From: Phallusia mammillata
Lineage: Eukaryota; Chordata; Ascidiacea; Phlebobranchia; Ascidiidae
Length of the DNA: 64,000 nt
Reading direction: 5' to 3'
NCBI GenBank assembly: GCA_003260075.1
Contig: QLIY01000081.1
Coordinates: 187,256-251,255, forward strand
The notes under the pieces are model-generated. The model worked only from the letters and a program-made list of their open reading frames with translations, did not search any database and was not told the origin of the DNA. Position numbers and translations under genes: made by a program. Of the stretch, positions 12,801-21,515 are shown piece by piece; within the stretch, counting starts at the first letter, position 1; each line of letters opens with the position of its first letter.

Positions 12801-14382
12801 GATGGCCCAGGATGTTAAGATGCACAATACTGTACAGTCCACCTATACCAGTGCACATGCACATGTGGATATGTGGTGAAGCATCAGTTTTCATAGTTAA
12901 AAGATTATTTCAAACTTTATTCCAGTGAAAGAATCTCAGAACGACACTATTTTGATTTTTATCTGTTAAATAAAAAATCCCCCCCCCCTGGGATGGCCCA
13001 GGATGTTAAGATGCACAATACTGTACAGTCCACCTACACCAGTGCACATGCATATGTGGATATGTGGTGAAGCATCAGTTTTCATAATTAAAAGATTATT
13101 TCAAAGTTTATTCCAGTGAAGAATCTCAGAATCTCAACGCCACTGTTTTGATTTTTAGCTGTTAAATAAAAAAATGTAGTAAACTAAACACAAGATTGAG
13201 CACGATCGCGTCAATCACGTTAAACAACCCTAATTAACCAAATTTGCCCATGCAGGGCAAACATTTGGAAACGGTTTACTCCAGCATATTGACTGGTCTG
13301 TTTCTTTTTCGAGTTTTCAGGATCGCCTATACCCCCCCCCCGAGCACGATCGCGTCAATCACGTTAAACAACCCTAATTAACCAAATTTACCCATGCAGG
13401 GCAAACATTTGGAAACGGTTTACTGCAGCATTTTGACTGGTCTGTTTCTTTTTCGAGTTTTCAGGATCGCCTATTGTTACATAGCGTTTGACTCCAACAA
13501 ATTTGCTATTATATATTTTTGCTATTGTATTTTTTGTAGGCATATTCAGAACCGTGCATCATTTGCTTAACTCATTTTTTTCTGCAGTCATCCACGAAGC
13601 ACGAGCATCGACGATTCTAGCTCAATAAGTTCGCGGACACCTAGCGGATTTTCAAAGGACATCGACACCGATGCATCTGAGGCTTCCACTTCAACCATGG
13701 GAACACAGAAGAAGGAATCGCTCCAGAGCGCCTCCAGCAGAAACGATGCTAACGGGTGGAAAAACGCCGGAGGGCGCTCAAGATCACCGAGCTCGTCATC
13801 AAGGTAATGAAAATAATCATTTTGCTTCGCTAGTTAAGCTGTATTTCTATCAAACCTGAATCTTAAAAGACAAAACGCTGGTATGCCAGGTCTATAATAC
13901 AGACGTCATTCTGAATCAACCCCGTTCCTTTCCCTAAGGCAAGGCTAGAAAATCCAGCGTGCTGTGGGATTCGAACCCACGACAGGAGCCTTTTCTTCTT
14001 TGGTAGACAAAAGCTTCAAAAACGTTCAGTGTTTTCTTCCGCGTTTTTGATCTTTGCAACATTTCTCCTCAAAATGTGTTGCACAATAAGTTATCAACTT
14101 AAGTTATACGCAATAAAATAGAAGTTTGAAAAACCGCAAACATACATTATCGTATTTTAATCTTATTTCAGTGACAGTGAAGAAGATGAACGAAAGTCGA
14201 GACCCCCCCCCCTACAGACGTCATTCTGAATCAACCCCGTTCCTTTCCCTAAGGCAACGCTAGAAAATCCAGCGTGCTGTGGGATTCGAACCCACGACAG
14301 GAGTCTTTTCTTCTTTGGTAAACAAAAGCTTCAAAAACGTTCAGTGCTTTCTTCCGCGTTTTTGATCTTTGCAACATTTCTC

Positions 14383-14475
<93 letters not shown>

Positions 14476-14538
14476 ATCATTGAAACAAAACCAGAAGAAC
14501 CTTCGACTTCTGGAGAAGAAATTCGAGCCTACAGATGA
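3890..14538 (+). CDS. KLHL9/KLHL13: KLHL9/KLHL13-like BTB-BACK-Kelch protein
   Basis: This is a predicted substrate adaptor for a Cullin-3 E3 ligase; vertebrate KLHL9 and KLHL13 direct Aurora B ubiquitination in mitosis (family knowledge). Exons: 3890-3964, 4432-4626, 5053-5205, 5505-5651, 6159-6271, 7011-7194, 7511-7647, 8030-8137, 8575-8663, 8941-9133, 9685-9812, 10256-10362, 10959-11043, 11433-11590, 11859-11863 plus 12243-12419, 12650-12796, 13588-13803, 14172-14202 plus 14475-14538. All checkable junctions keep frame. The BTB domain starts at residue ~30 (SNTHNNLVLNGLNDLR, LCDVTLV, FTAHKNVLASCSPYLRNLF). BACK follows (FLISEISVYNCVDI). Six Kelch blades show GG pairs: VVIGG, YVIGG, YALGG, YISGG, FVTGG, VVGGYSW. 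VVGGYSW and the SNTH/FCKxFLIS segments match KLHL9/13 best. After blade six comes a tail of 200 or more residues absent from KLHL9/13. Two exons are broken by assembly joints. Introns after 3964 and 9812 appear to use GC donors. Confidence 0.9.
4731..4914. mobile_element. MITE with internal 20-bp tandem repeats
   Basis: The imperfect inverted ends are CATCTACAATATGCAGGATC on the left and, on the right reverse complement, CATCTAACATGTACAGGATC. Between them are about five tandem units of roughly 20 bp resembling GCTTTGTGCACCTTTATT (about 4760-4875). No ORF is present. It sits in the kelch-gene intron between 4626 and 5053. No target duplication was convincing. Confidence 0.6.
5597..5914 (+). 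repeat. Joint: two near-identical copies around a C10 run
   Basis: Copy A (5597-5749) and copy B (5760-5914) are separated by ten C (5750-5759). They differ by a few substitutions and a 3-bp indel. Copy B repeats the 3' end of BTB/BACK exon 5505-5651 without its start, so it is not a usable exon. An unmerged allele is likely. Confidence 0.85.
6299..6915 (+). repeat. Joint: ~300-bp copies around a C10 run
   Basis: Copy A (6299-6592) and copy B (6608-6915) are direct near-identical copies, separated by TCTG-like bases and ten C (6598-6607). Both lie wholly within the intron between exons 6159-6271 and 7011-7194. Differences are scattered single bases, as between alleles. Confidence 0.85.
7658..7671 (+). 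promoter_or_regulatory. RFX X-box palindrome in intron
   Basis: GTTGCTATGGCAAC matches the RFX X-box consensus in both half-sites. It lies 11 bases inside the intron after kelch exon 7511-7647. Function is inferred from sequence only. Confidence 0.4.
8152..8405 (+). repeat. Joint: ~120-bp copies around a C10 run
   Basis: Copy A (8152-8274) and copy B (8285-8405) are near-identical and separated by ten C (8275-8284), within the intron after exon 8030-8137. Confidence 0.85.
10355..10530 (+). repeat. Joint: ~83-bp copies around a C10 run
   Basis: Copy A (10355-10437) includes the last bases and donor of exon 10256-10362. Copy B (10448-10530) repeats them after ten C (10438-10447). The second donor has no exon body in front of it and is probably an assembly product. 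Confidence 0.85.
10655..10845 (+). repeat. Joint: ~90-bp copies around a C11 run
   Basis: Copy A (10655-10748) and copy B (10760-10845) flank eleven C (10749-10759) in the intron before exon 10959-11043. Copy A has about 10 extra bases, an allelic-type indel. Confidence 0.82.
11498..12099 (+). repeat. Joint: exon-bearing copies around a C12 run
   Basis: Copy A (11498-11720) contains the 3' two-thirds of kelch exon 11433-11590 and its intron start. Copy B (11876-12099) repeats this after twelve C (11864-11875). Between A and the C run lies 11721-11863, unique sequence ending in an acceptor (TTCTTCAG) and the first five bases of the next exon. Confidence 0.85.
12102..12606 (+). repeat. Joints: C27 and C10 bracketing a short allelic piece
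   Basis: The piece 12129-12232 is bounded by 27 C (12102-12128) and ten C (12233-12242). It is a near-identical copy of 12504-12606, which lies downstream of it in the intron before exon 12650-12796. The piece is therefore out of order, placed before the exon it should follow. Confidence 0.82.
12243..12419 (+). CDS. Kelch gene tail exon, 5' end lost at a joint
   Basis: The open frame from ATG 12247 gives a Gly/Ser/Pro/Gln-rich stretch with a repeated APSQ(I/F) or GPSQF motif (GGAPSQIS, GPSQF, GGAPSQFM), followed by Met/Asp-rich GDMRDMMSDY. It ends at donor GTAGGT after 12419 in phase 2, which joins exon 12650 in frame as a lysine codon. The 5' end of the exon is probably at 11859, after acceptor TTCTTCAG, and is separated from this part by misplaced allelic pieces. 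The bases between CTGGAC and ACGTATG cannot be known from this window. Confidence 0.75.
12797..13172 (+). repeat. Joint: ~180-bp copies around a C10 run
   Basis: Copy A (12797-12978) begins at the donor of exon 12650-12796. Copy B (12989-13172) repeats the intron after ten C (12979-12988), with scattered differences. Confidence 0.85.
13198..13474 (+). repeat. Joint: ~133-bp copies around a C10 run
   Basis: Copies 13198-13330 and 13342-13474 flank ten C (13332-13341) in the intron before exon 13588-13803. Confidence 0.85.
13885..14010 (-). mobile_element. tRNA-derived SINE copy 3
   Basis: Read on the minus strand it has the B-box (GTGGGTTCGAATCCCACAGC, complement near 13962-13985), then GCCTTGCCTTAGGGAAAGG, GGTTGATTCAG and ATTATAGACCTGGCATAC. 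These are the same blocks, in order, as the copy at 345-478. It lies in the last kelch-gene intron and is repeated by the assembly at 14213-14320. Confidence 0.62.
14203..14474 (+). repeat. Joints: C10 and C91 splitting the last kelch exon
   Basis: Ten C (14203-14212) interrupt the last exon after SDSEEDERKSR. Then 14213-14383 repeats intron sequence from about 13902-14065. Ninety-one C (14384-14474) follow, before the exon resumes with an ETKPEEPSTSGEE-type acidic stretch and stop. The poly-proline frames read across the run are artefacts. Confidence 0.82.
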
Positions 14539-14854
14539 ACCGGATACCATAATGATGTTTCACTCTGAAAATGTTTTCTGTATTCCATTATTGCAAGAAT
14601 TTACTATTGTTTAAACGCCAAGACAACCACAAAGTAAACATTTTTTAGTATTTGAATGTTTATTTATTGGCGATGTACAATTGTCTGTGCATTTAATGAT
14701 GTTCAAAATCGCAAAAGTGAATTTTCAACATTGTTTTGTGACAATTTAAACTGCAATATTCGTTAAGTGCGTCTTGTACAGTTGGCACCGAATTGCATTA
14801 ATTTGTCGATAAAATGCACAAAAACAGTACGTGTGGGATTTTTATGGCGCGGAG
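14539..14854. other. Convergent 3' ends
   Basis: These 316 bases separate the kelch stop (14536-14538, plus) from the glycosyltransferase stop (14855-14857, minus). TTTATTTATT near 14666 reads AATAAATAAA on the minus strand and is a good poly(A) signal for the glycosyltransferase. No equally clear AATAAA for the kelch transcript was seen before 14860. Confidence 0.6.
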
Positions 14855-17853
14855 TCAGTCGTTGTGAAATAAAGCCGAAATTTTTTCGAGCAATCCTTCG
14901 CCAGGCGTTCCGTCGCCACTAGATGGCGGATCGTCCCTTAAAGTTTTGGTCGGCGCCCTCGCAAAAGGTGTTTCCCCTCGCAGGAACACTAAATCCGATG
15001 AGCCGAAAAGCGCCACCCGCGCAGCAGCGCCGTAAGTGGTGTCCATGGTTCGCACGTGGCCCTCGCGAGCCGAGTACAGATGCTCGTTGCCAGTTAGGGG
15101 AAACACCTGCGGGTGCACGTGGAGAAAATAATTCGAACTCAGGTCGAAGTTTTCGCTGGTGGTCGAGTTCAGACCGTCCTGGAACGGATTAGGACGGTTC
15201 ATAGAGGTCATTTCAAGGTGAATCTCGTCGTCTAAGCTGGTCTCGTAGAGCTGATAGGGCACCACTAACCCCCAATGAGAGAAGGGTTTGTTCTTAATAG
15301 TGTCCAGTGTGACGTAACTATCGACCCAACGTTGAAGGAAACGAGCACCCGGTTCGGCCAGAATGATTCCGTTGCTTATCTTGTTCAACAATGATCTAAA
15401 TGCACAGATGTGTATCACAAGTGGAATGCTGTTGATGCTGAAAATGAATCTTAAAATGAAAAAAAAAATATAATCTTAAAATGAATCTAGCATTCCTTGC
15501 AAAATTATTCTTTGTACAACGTTTCAACAGTTCGTCAGGGTAAACATTTCAATTTGTTTGTGTTTATTAGAATCGATAACATTTAAACGTTTGTCATTTT
15601 CCGAAACGGTTACTTCAGACATATATTATGCTGTGCGGCATTTTCAAATTAAAGTCCTTGAAAGTAATGGACAGAACTGAAATGTTCGAAAACACTTTTT
15701 CAGTTGATGATAACTTAGTCAAAACAATATAAAACAATTGTTTGGCGTTGCACTATTAACAGTTGTTGTCAAGTTAAACTCTTACCTGCCCAACGTCACA
15801 GGAAAAGTCCTCAGCCAATCAAACGGCTTCAAAGTTATGACGTCGAGGTCGAGATAAATCCCACCGTGTTTTTGTAGAATCAACAGACGATAGAAATCAG
15901 ATTGCGCGGTTGGGTTCTTTAACTGGTTACGTAAAAGTCAATTAGTCGTAAGCACAAACACAAACTCGTTGTTTTAAGCAAATCACATCTGCACATTAAA
16001 TTAGGTTAATTGTCTCGTTTTTACCACTTGTCCGAATGCAGAAGAAGGCGGATCGGCTTGTATTACCCTGACGCATGGGATTTCATCCAATACTCTTCTC
16101 CATAGTTCAGTCATTTCTAGAAAACATCGTAAGATATTAAATAATCTTAACAGATTTCTATAACTTCAAATTTGCAAATCCACAGGACATCGTTTAAAAA
16201 GATCTTTTTTGAGATTTTTTTGCCCACTTTTTTTGTAATGTGCGACATATCAGACTGTTTGTTTGGGCATAGCACCCCCCCCCCCCTTCTATAACTTCAA
16301 ATTTGCAAATCCACAGGACATCGTTTAAAAAGATATTTTTTGAGATTTTTTTGCCCACTTTTTTTGTAATGTGCAATGTGTCAGACTGTTTGTTTGGGCA
16401 TAGCACAATAAAACGCGTTTAACACTGTTTAGCGCATTTCTTTATCGACGTTTTTCTACGAGTTGTGAGATCTTGGTAACACAAATAGATGAAATCCTTC
16501 ACCCTTGTGCTCACCAAACACGTCATATTCAGAAAACTGTAAACAACTCCCTGCTCGACAAAGTGCTATTTCTTGTGAGCTCCCGTTGGACGCTTTACAA
16601 TACAGTGCAGCTGCAGCGCGTTTAGCCATTATCCACCAATTGTGGCCTTCTCTGTTTTTCGCTCCATAACGTTTAAAAGGTGCGCAGCTATTTCCGGCTT
16701 GGTGATTGTTTTAGTGCAATTTTGTCGCTGTTTTTTAAACTCAACTACTATGGTTCAACCTCACCTACACCATTTCCTGCTCCATGATGGAAGTATATGA
16801 CAGTTGGACGTTGAAGACTTGCGACCGACCTGATAGCGAGATATTGATGAAAGTAATTCATCTTATACGGGTCTCCAAGCCACACGAAGTGCACAACGTT
16901 AGGTACGAATGCTTTCCAATCTTCCACAACCAGTTTTCCACACGAGATGCGAGTAAATGGTAACCGGTCGCATATGACGTAACCTGAGCTGGTATTCGGC
17001 TCGTCACAGTTGGCTGACTCACGAGCTTGCTTTACCAAATCGATTTGGAAAGCGCTATTGTTTTGGGGCTGGAAAAACATAACAACGAAAATAGTTCAAA
17101 TAATGCGGTCTGATGAAAATATTATGCATGGTTATTTATTAATGCACAGAAAGACGGTACAGGGCCAAAATCGTGGATAAAGTAGGTATGTTTTTGTAGA
17201 TTGCGATTACATACTCGGTTCTACTATTAATGCTGTTGATGAGTGATTCGAAAAACTTTTTACTGGTAAAAACGAAAACCTATTTTCAAATTATTTTTGC
17301 TGTGAACAGATAGTACCCTTTACTAGTGCCCTTGTACTGTGACAACCACACGAGCTCAATTTATTTATGAGACACATTACACAAAATTAAACGTCAGACA
17401 GCGAGGTCTTGCTAGTTAAGATAGAAACAGTATTGTGAGGTTCTTGCTAATATAACACAAGACCCTTATAAGGTAAAGATCCCTAACATACGTTGTTTCT
17501 TTGCACGTGGCCCGCCAGTCCCCTTTGTAAGTTGGAGATAGCTTGACTGACGTCCAACCTCGCTAGCATCATCATACTTGTCTCAACGAGCAGATAAACA
17601 AGCACAGAAAATCNTTGTGAGGTTCTTGCTAATATAACACAAGACCCTTATTAGGTAAAGATCCCTAACATACGTTGTTTCTTTGCACGTGGCCCGCCAG
17701 TCCCCTTTGTAAGTTGGAGATAGCTTGACTGACGTCCAACCTCGCTAGCATCATCATACTTGTCTCAACGAGCAGATAAACAAGCACAGAAAATCCAACG
17801 CATCTTGGAGACAAAGCGTGCCTGCCTCGGTACCGTAAAAGCCGACCTTTCAT
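14855..17853 (-). CDS. Type II membrane glycosyltransferase with DXD motif
   Basis: A five-exon minus-strand gene of 431 residues: 17674-17853, 16765-17068, 16025-16116, 15786-15922 and 14855-15437 (stop TGA). All junctions have GT/AG sites and consistent phase. The first exon gives a basic cytosolic end (MKGRLLRYRGR), then a hydrophobic segment at about residues 18-38, as in a Golgi signal anchor. Exon 2 has VPNVVHFVWLGD and VIYFHHG, typical of the family start. Exon 4 has the core AQSDFYRLLILQKHGGIYLD, then LDVITLKP, giving the DXD metal and sugar-nucleotide site DLD. This is the glycosyltransferase sugar-binding DXD family (Gly_transf_sug type, related to alpha-1,4-GalT/GlcNAc transferases). 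Exact donor and acceptor sugars cannot be predicted. A likely NST glycosylation sequon lies in the last exon. Exon 1 is partly repeated by an assembly joint at 17614. Confidence 0.85.
16154..16407 (+). repeat. Joint: ~121-bp copies around a C12 run
   Basis: Copies 16154-16274 and 16287-16407 flank twelve C (16275-16286) in the glycosyltransferase intron between 16116 and 16765. Confidence 0.85.
17434..17797 (+). repeat. Joint: ~180-bp copies around a single N
   Basis: Copy A (17434-17613) and copy B (17615-17797) are almost identical and meet at one N (17614). Copy B carries the real exon 1 of the glycosyltransferase. Copy A repeats only its 3' part and donor, so it is not a second exon. Confidence 0.88.
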
Positions 17854-18183
17854 TTCGAACTACTGTTCTACATAAACGTCTTTGCAATCCCTTTACTAAC
17901 ACGCTTTACTGAGTTAATTTAAAATTTCTTATTTGTAATAAGCTAGATGTGTTAGTAAACTATAGGATGATATTCAAAAAGTTTACAGTGCTGCCGTTTC
18001 AAAACAATTTTCTGCAATATCCGGTTTATGTTTTATTACCGAAGCGCGACAGGATTTTTATTGTTTGGACGATTGGTTACCGTGAGATAGTAGGATGTGG
18101 ATATTGTTTATACACAGCATGTATATACTATGTTATAACATTTGCTCATATTGATTTAAAACGCCAAAAATGCATATTATAAG

Positions 18184-18362
18184 TAGTGGTGGGATTCAGC
18201 CGGTTCGCACCGGTTCTAAGGAACCGTCTCACAAAATTTTATGTGGTCAGCGAACCGGTTAGCATTACTGGTTACTGTCAATCGACTTTTTGTGATAGAA
18301 CCGGCTGAAAAAATGACTTTTGTGACGGAACCGGCTGACAAAAAATTGGAATCCCACCACTG
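18184..18362. mobile_element. hAT-type MITE, TIR (C/T)AGTGGTGGGATTC, copy 1
   Basis: The 179-bp element has inverted ends TAGTGGTGGGATTC and GAATCCCACCACTG and an exact 8-bp target duplication ATTATAAG (18176-18183 and 18363-18370). Its inside carries repeated GAACCGG/CCGGTTC motifs. A second copy of the same length is at 42244. Confidence 0.92.
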
Positions 18363-20465
18363 ATTATAAGTGATTAGTTTTATCACAACAATATGATCCT
18401 TGTTTTTGAAGTCTTGCTTTTTTTCAGAGAGGCATGAATTTTTTGGCCTGCGCTGTGTAACAAATCAGAAAAAGTGTTGACTCTCTGCATCTTACATGCA
18501 TAAAGTTGATATTTAAAACTTGAAACCTAAATCAAACCCCTTTTTACAAAAAAATCCTGACCAAACCAAAAACTTCTATGTTTACCGGAGAGTCATTCAT
18601 GCGTGACCTAGTTGAGGTTACGAAAACTCCCGGGGAATTTTTAAATAAATCTCGCGGATTTTTATTTCCTCTGTTGTTAATAAAAAAGTATTTTCTACCA
18701 AAGTGTATCTGTTTGCACACATGTCAAGTAGTATTTGCATTTGTTTTCTACTCCATATCCATGCAGTATAGAGTAGACTTTTAAAACAAGCGTTTAAATT
18801 TTGTAGTTGTATAGTTTGGTTCTTTTTGATTTAAACATATTTTAAAGACTTTTTAATAGCTTTTACTACAAACAAAACCTAAATTGTATGTTAATTTTGG
18901 CAGTGTGATGAAGCAACAAAACTATGTGCATTCATAGCAACCAATAATTACCAATTAAGCACATGATATTTTATGTACAAACCAAACTGTTTTGTTTGTT
19001 TATTTTCAAAGAATCTTATTCAAGTTTGCCCACTGAACTATTTTATGCAGAGAATTACATGTTAAATACATAACTTTATATCGGTTAGATATGTCATTTT
19101 GCACCAGCTGGAACAAAACTTTCACACAAATACTGAAAAACTCACTTGGAAAGTAAAGTAAAGGCCCAGACATAAAATTAAGCCAACGGCAACATACCAA
19201 GTCGAGTTTCTTGTTATTGAATGGATTTGTGTAAAAAATGACAACTTTAGCATACACCAGATTATGTTAAAATATATTTTTGCACCCTTGTTAACCTGGT
19301 AATTGACTTTTATTTGGGAAAAAAAAATTATGAGAAAAGTGTATCAACTAAAATAAACAACATCATTGCTTAAGGATAAAACTTTTTTGTGCAACTGTGG
19401 TGACTTTAATATTAAATTTCGCTTTGTTTAAGTAAGTAATACTGCTTTGAAAATACATTGCTACAATTCTCCAGGAACTCCATAAGTATCTATTGTTTAA
19501 AGTAAATTTATATACTACTGACTGGACCAAAACTAATGACTCATTTGTCACTTGTGATTGTGATGTAAAAGGCATGAAATGATGAACAGGTTAGTATTAA
19601 CTGTTTTACTTTATTTTTATAGTTTTGTGCAAATGCAGATAAGTCTAGATACTATTAAATGGATTTAATTTGGAGGTTTTAAATGTAATCAGTTATATTG
19701 CAAGTCATATGCTTACGGTAAACTATCACACACATTTTTTAAATTAGGGTTTAACAACATGTTTTGTAACAACTGTGGTAGCTTGAGTAATTTGCTGATG
19801 CAACACTGAAATTGCTGAACTACAAGTTTTTCAAATGTGCCCCATTTTATGTTGTGCTTATTTCTGGGAAATGTGTGCTTTTGTTGAACAAAAACCTTTT
19901 TGTTTTTTTATTGAAACTAATTGTACAGAATTTTTTTACTAAACTGTAATATCGAGGACAATTGAACATATTACAGTACTGTTTCACAGCATCAGTTTAA
20001 AAAAAATGTTAATATGTTGGTGCCCATATTTTCTTATGTGTGATCCGATTTCAGTTTGTGCTGGGTATGAAACTATTGGCCATATGTACATCAAAGCATT
20101 AAATACTTCATTGCATGGGTTCTAGTATTTTTAGTTGATTTTTTTCATTGTTAGTTATTGTAGCTTTCGACGGAGTACTTATCACAGGACAAAGTAGATA
20201 AAATTGGCCACATTTTTTTTTAAACTATACGTTCTTCAATTGAATTGTATACCGTTGCCGTCTGTCCAAAACCATAGTATTTAACTGTTTACCAGAAAGG
20301 TTTACCCCAAAAGAAGAAGTCAAGCTGCTTGGCATAGGCACAATGCCTACAAAAATATAACAAATTTCGTGCTAAGTAAGTTTGTGTTGGTCTGTTCAAA
20401 CACGTGGCTGAAAAGTTTCTTTGTGTGGAGTTTGTTGTTGCTTCTAATTTGGTTCCCTTTATTTC

Positions 20466-20563
20466 GGGAAACCCCCTTAGTGGTGACACCGGTTTTGCTT
20501 GTGGTGCGTTCCGTTTTGCCGAGTGCGGATTTAGGTGTTTAACAGTGCGTGGCGGAGTTCCCC
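20466..20563. promoter_or_regulatory. Pair of NF-kB-type sites
   Basis: GGGAAACCCC (20466-20475, plus) and GGAGTTCCCC (20554-20563, site read on minus) both fit GGGRNNYYCC. They lie in a locally GC-richer stretch of the intergenic region. Binding is inferred. Confidence 0.35.
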
Positions 20564-21505
20564 CTGTTGCGAGGTGGAATATTGATCGATCTTTCCTGCA
20601 ACTAAACCCTTGTTTTTCGTTTAAATCTGTTGACCTTTTTATGGTGCCCTGTTTTGTGAAATGGCAAATAGTGCATAAAGGTTGCACTTTTCTCTATTTA
20701 ACGGTGCATGACATTATGCGTGGGCGGACATATTTAGTAAGTTTTATGTAACTCTAAACAGTTGGTAACCAGTGATAAGGAATAGGTCGTCTCGACAAAA
20801 GCGTGTTGCTTGTCCATTTACGCAATGTTATCGAACAGTGGCCTTTTATATCTGTTATACCTGACAGAACATAGGGTAAGATCCACGAAACGCGAGTGCA
20901 CTGACCTCAGGCCCTTTCCTCTCGACATACTTTGCGGGGCTTGTGATTTATTATTTCTCGATGGCTGATGATTCATTGTAAAAATCTTTGGAACTTTTAA
21001 ATTGGGTGCTTTTCGCTCACATGATATATGTTAGTCATCAGACTAACTGTGAGCTAAACTAACACGAATAAAAAGACCCGTTCTGTTAAGATGGATTTCT
21101 ACTTAAAAATCTAAGTGGGGTATCAGAATGTCAGATCGTAAAATATGTATATGGCCGTGTGCACTACAAATAGTTTTTCAGGAATAACTTTCAAAGTTTA
21201 TGATTTGAAAACAGAAATGCCAACTTCTGCAAACAAATGGAAGTTTGGTTTACTACTCTTCGTTTGCTGAAATACATCCATGATTTATAAAACTATGCGA
21301 AACCATAAAGGTTTATGTGATAATGATTTAGTCATATAACGTACCCAAATACGATAAAATGTGGTTAAACTTTCGTTTTGTGGAATTTATTTGAACAATA
21401 ATTTTGGATTGATTGATTACGAACGCACGTCAACTGTGACCCTACAACATTCGTGTATGTGTTTCTGTTAAAAACTGTGTTGAAAGGAAATGCTCGATAA
21501 CAGCC

Positions 21506-21515
21506 GGGACTTTCC
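21506..21515 (+). promoter_or_regulatory. NF-kB-type site GGGACTTTCC
   Basis: An exact match to the classical immunoglobulin-type kB decamer in the intergenic region upstream of the TNIP-like gene. Confidence 0.4.

Noticed and set aside
14344..14614. Polyproline and polyglycine ORFs of 64-81 residues
   Set aside because: They are translations of a 91-base C run at an assembly joint, with exon pieces on the right side only.
20289..20751. Overlapping 132-aa (minus) and 115-aa (plus) ORFs
   Set aside because: Two long frames on opposite strands in a GC-richer patch, with no recognisable domain, splice context or codon pattern.
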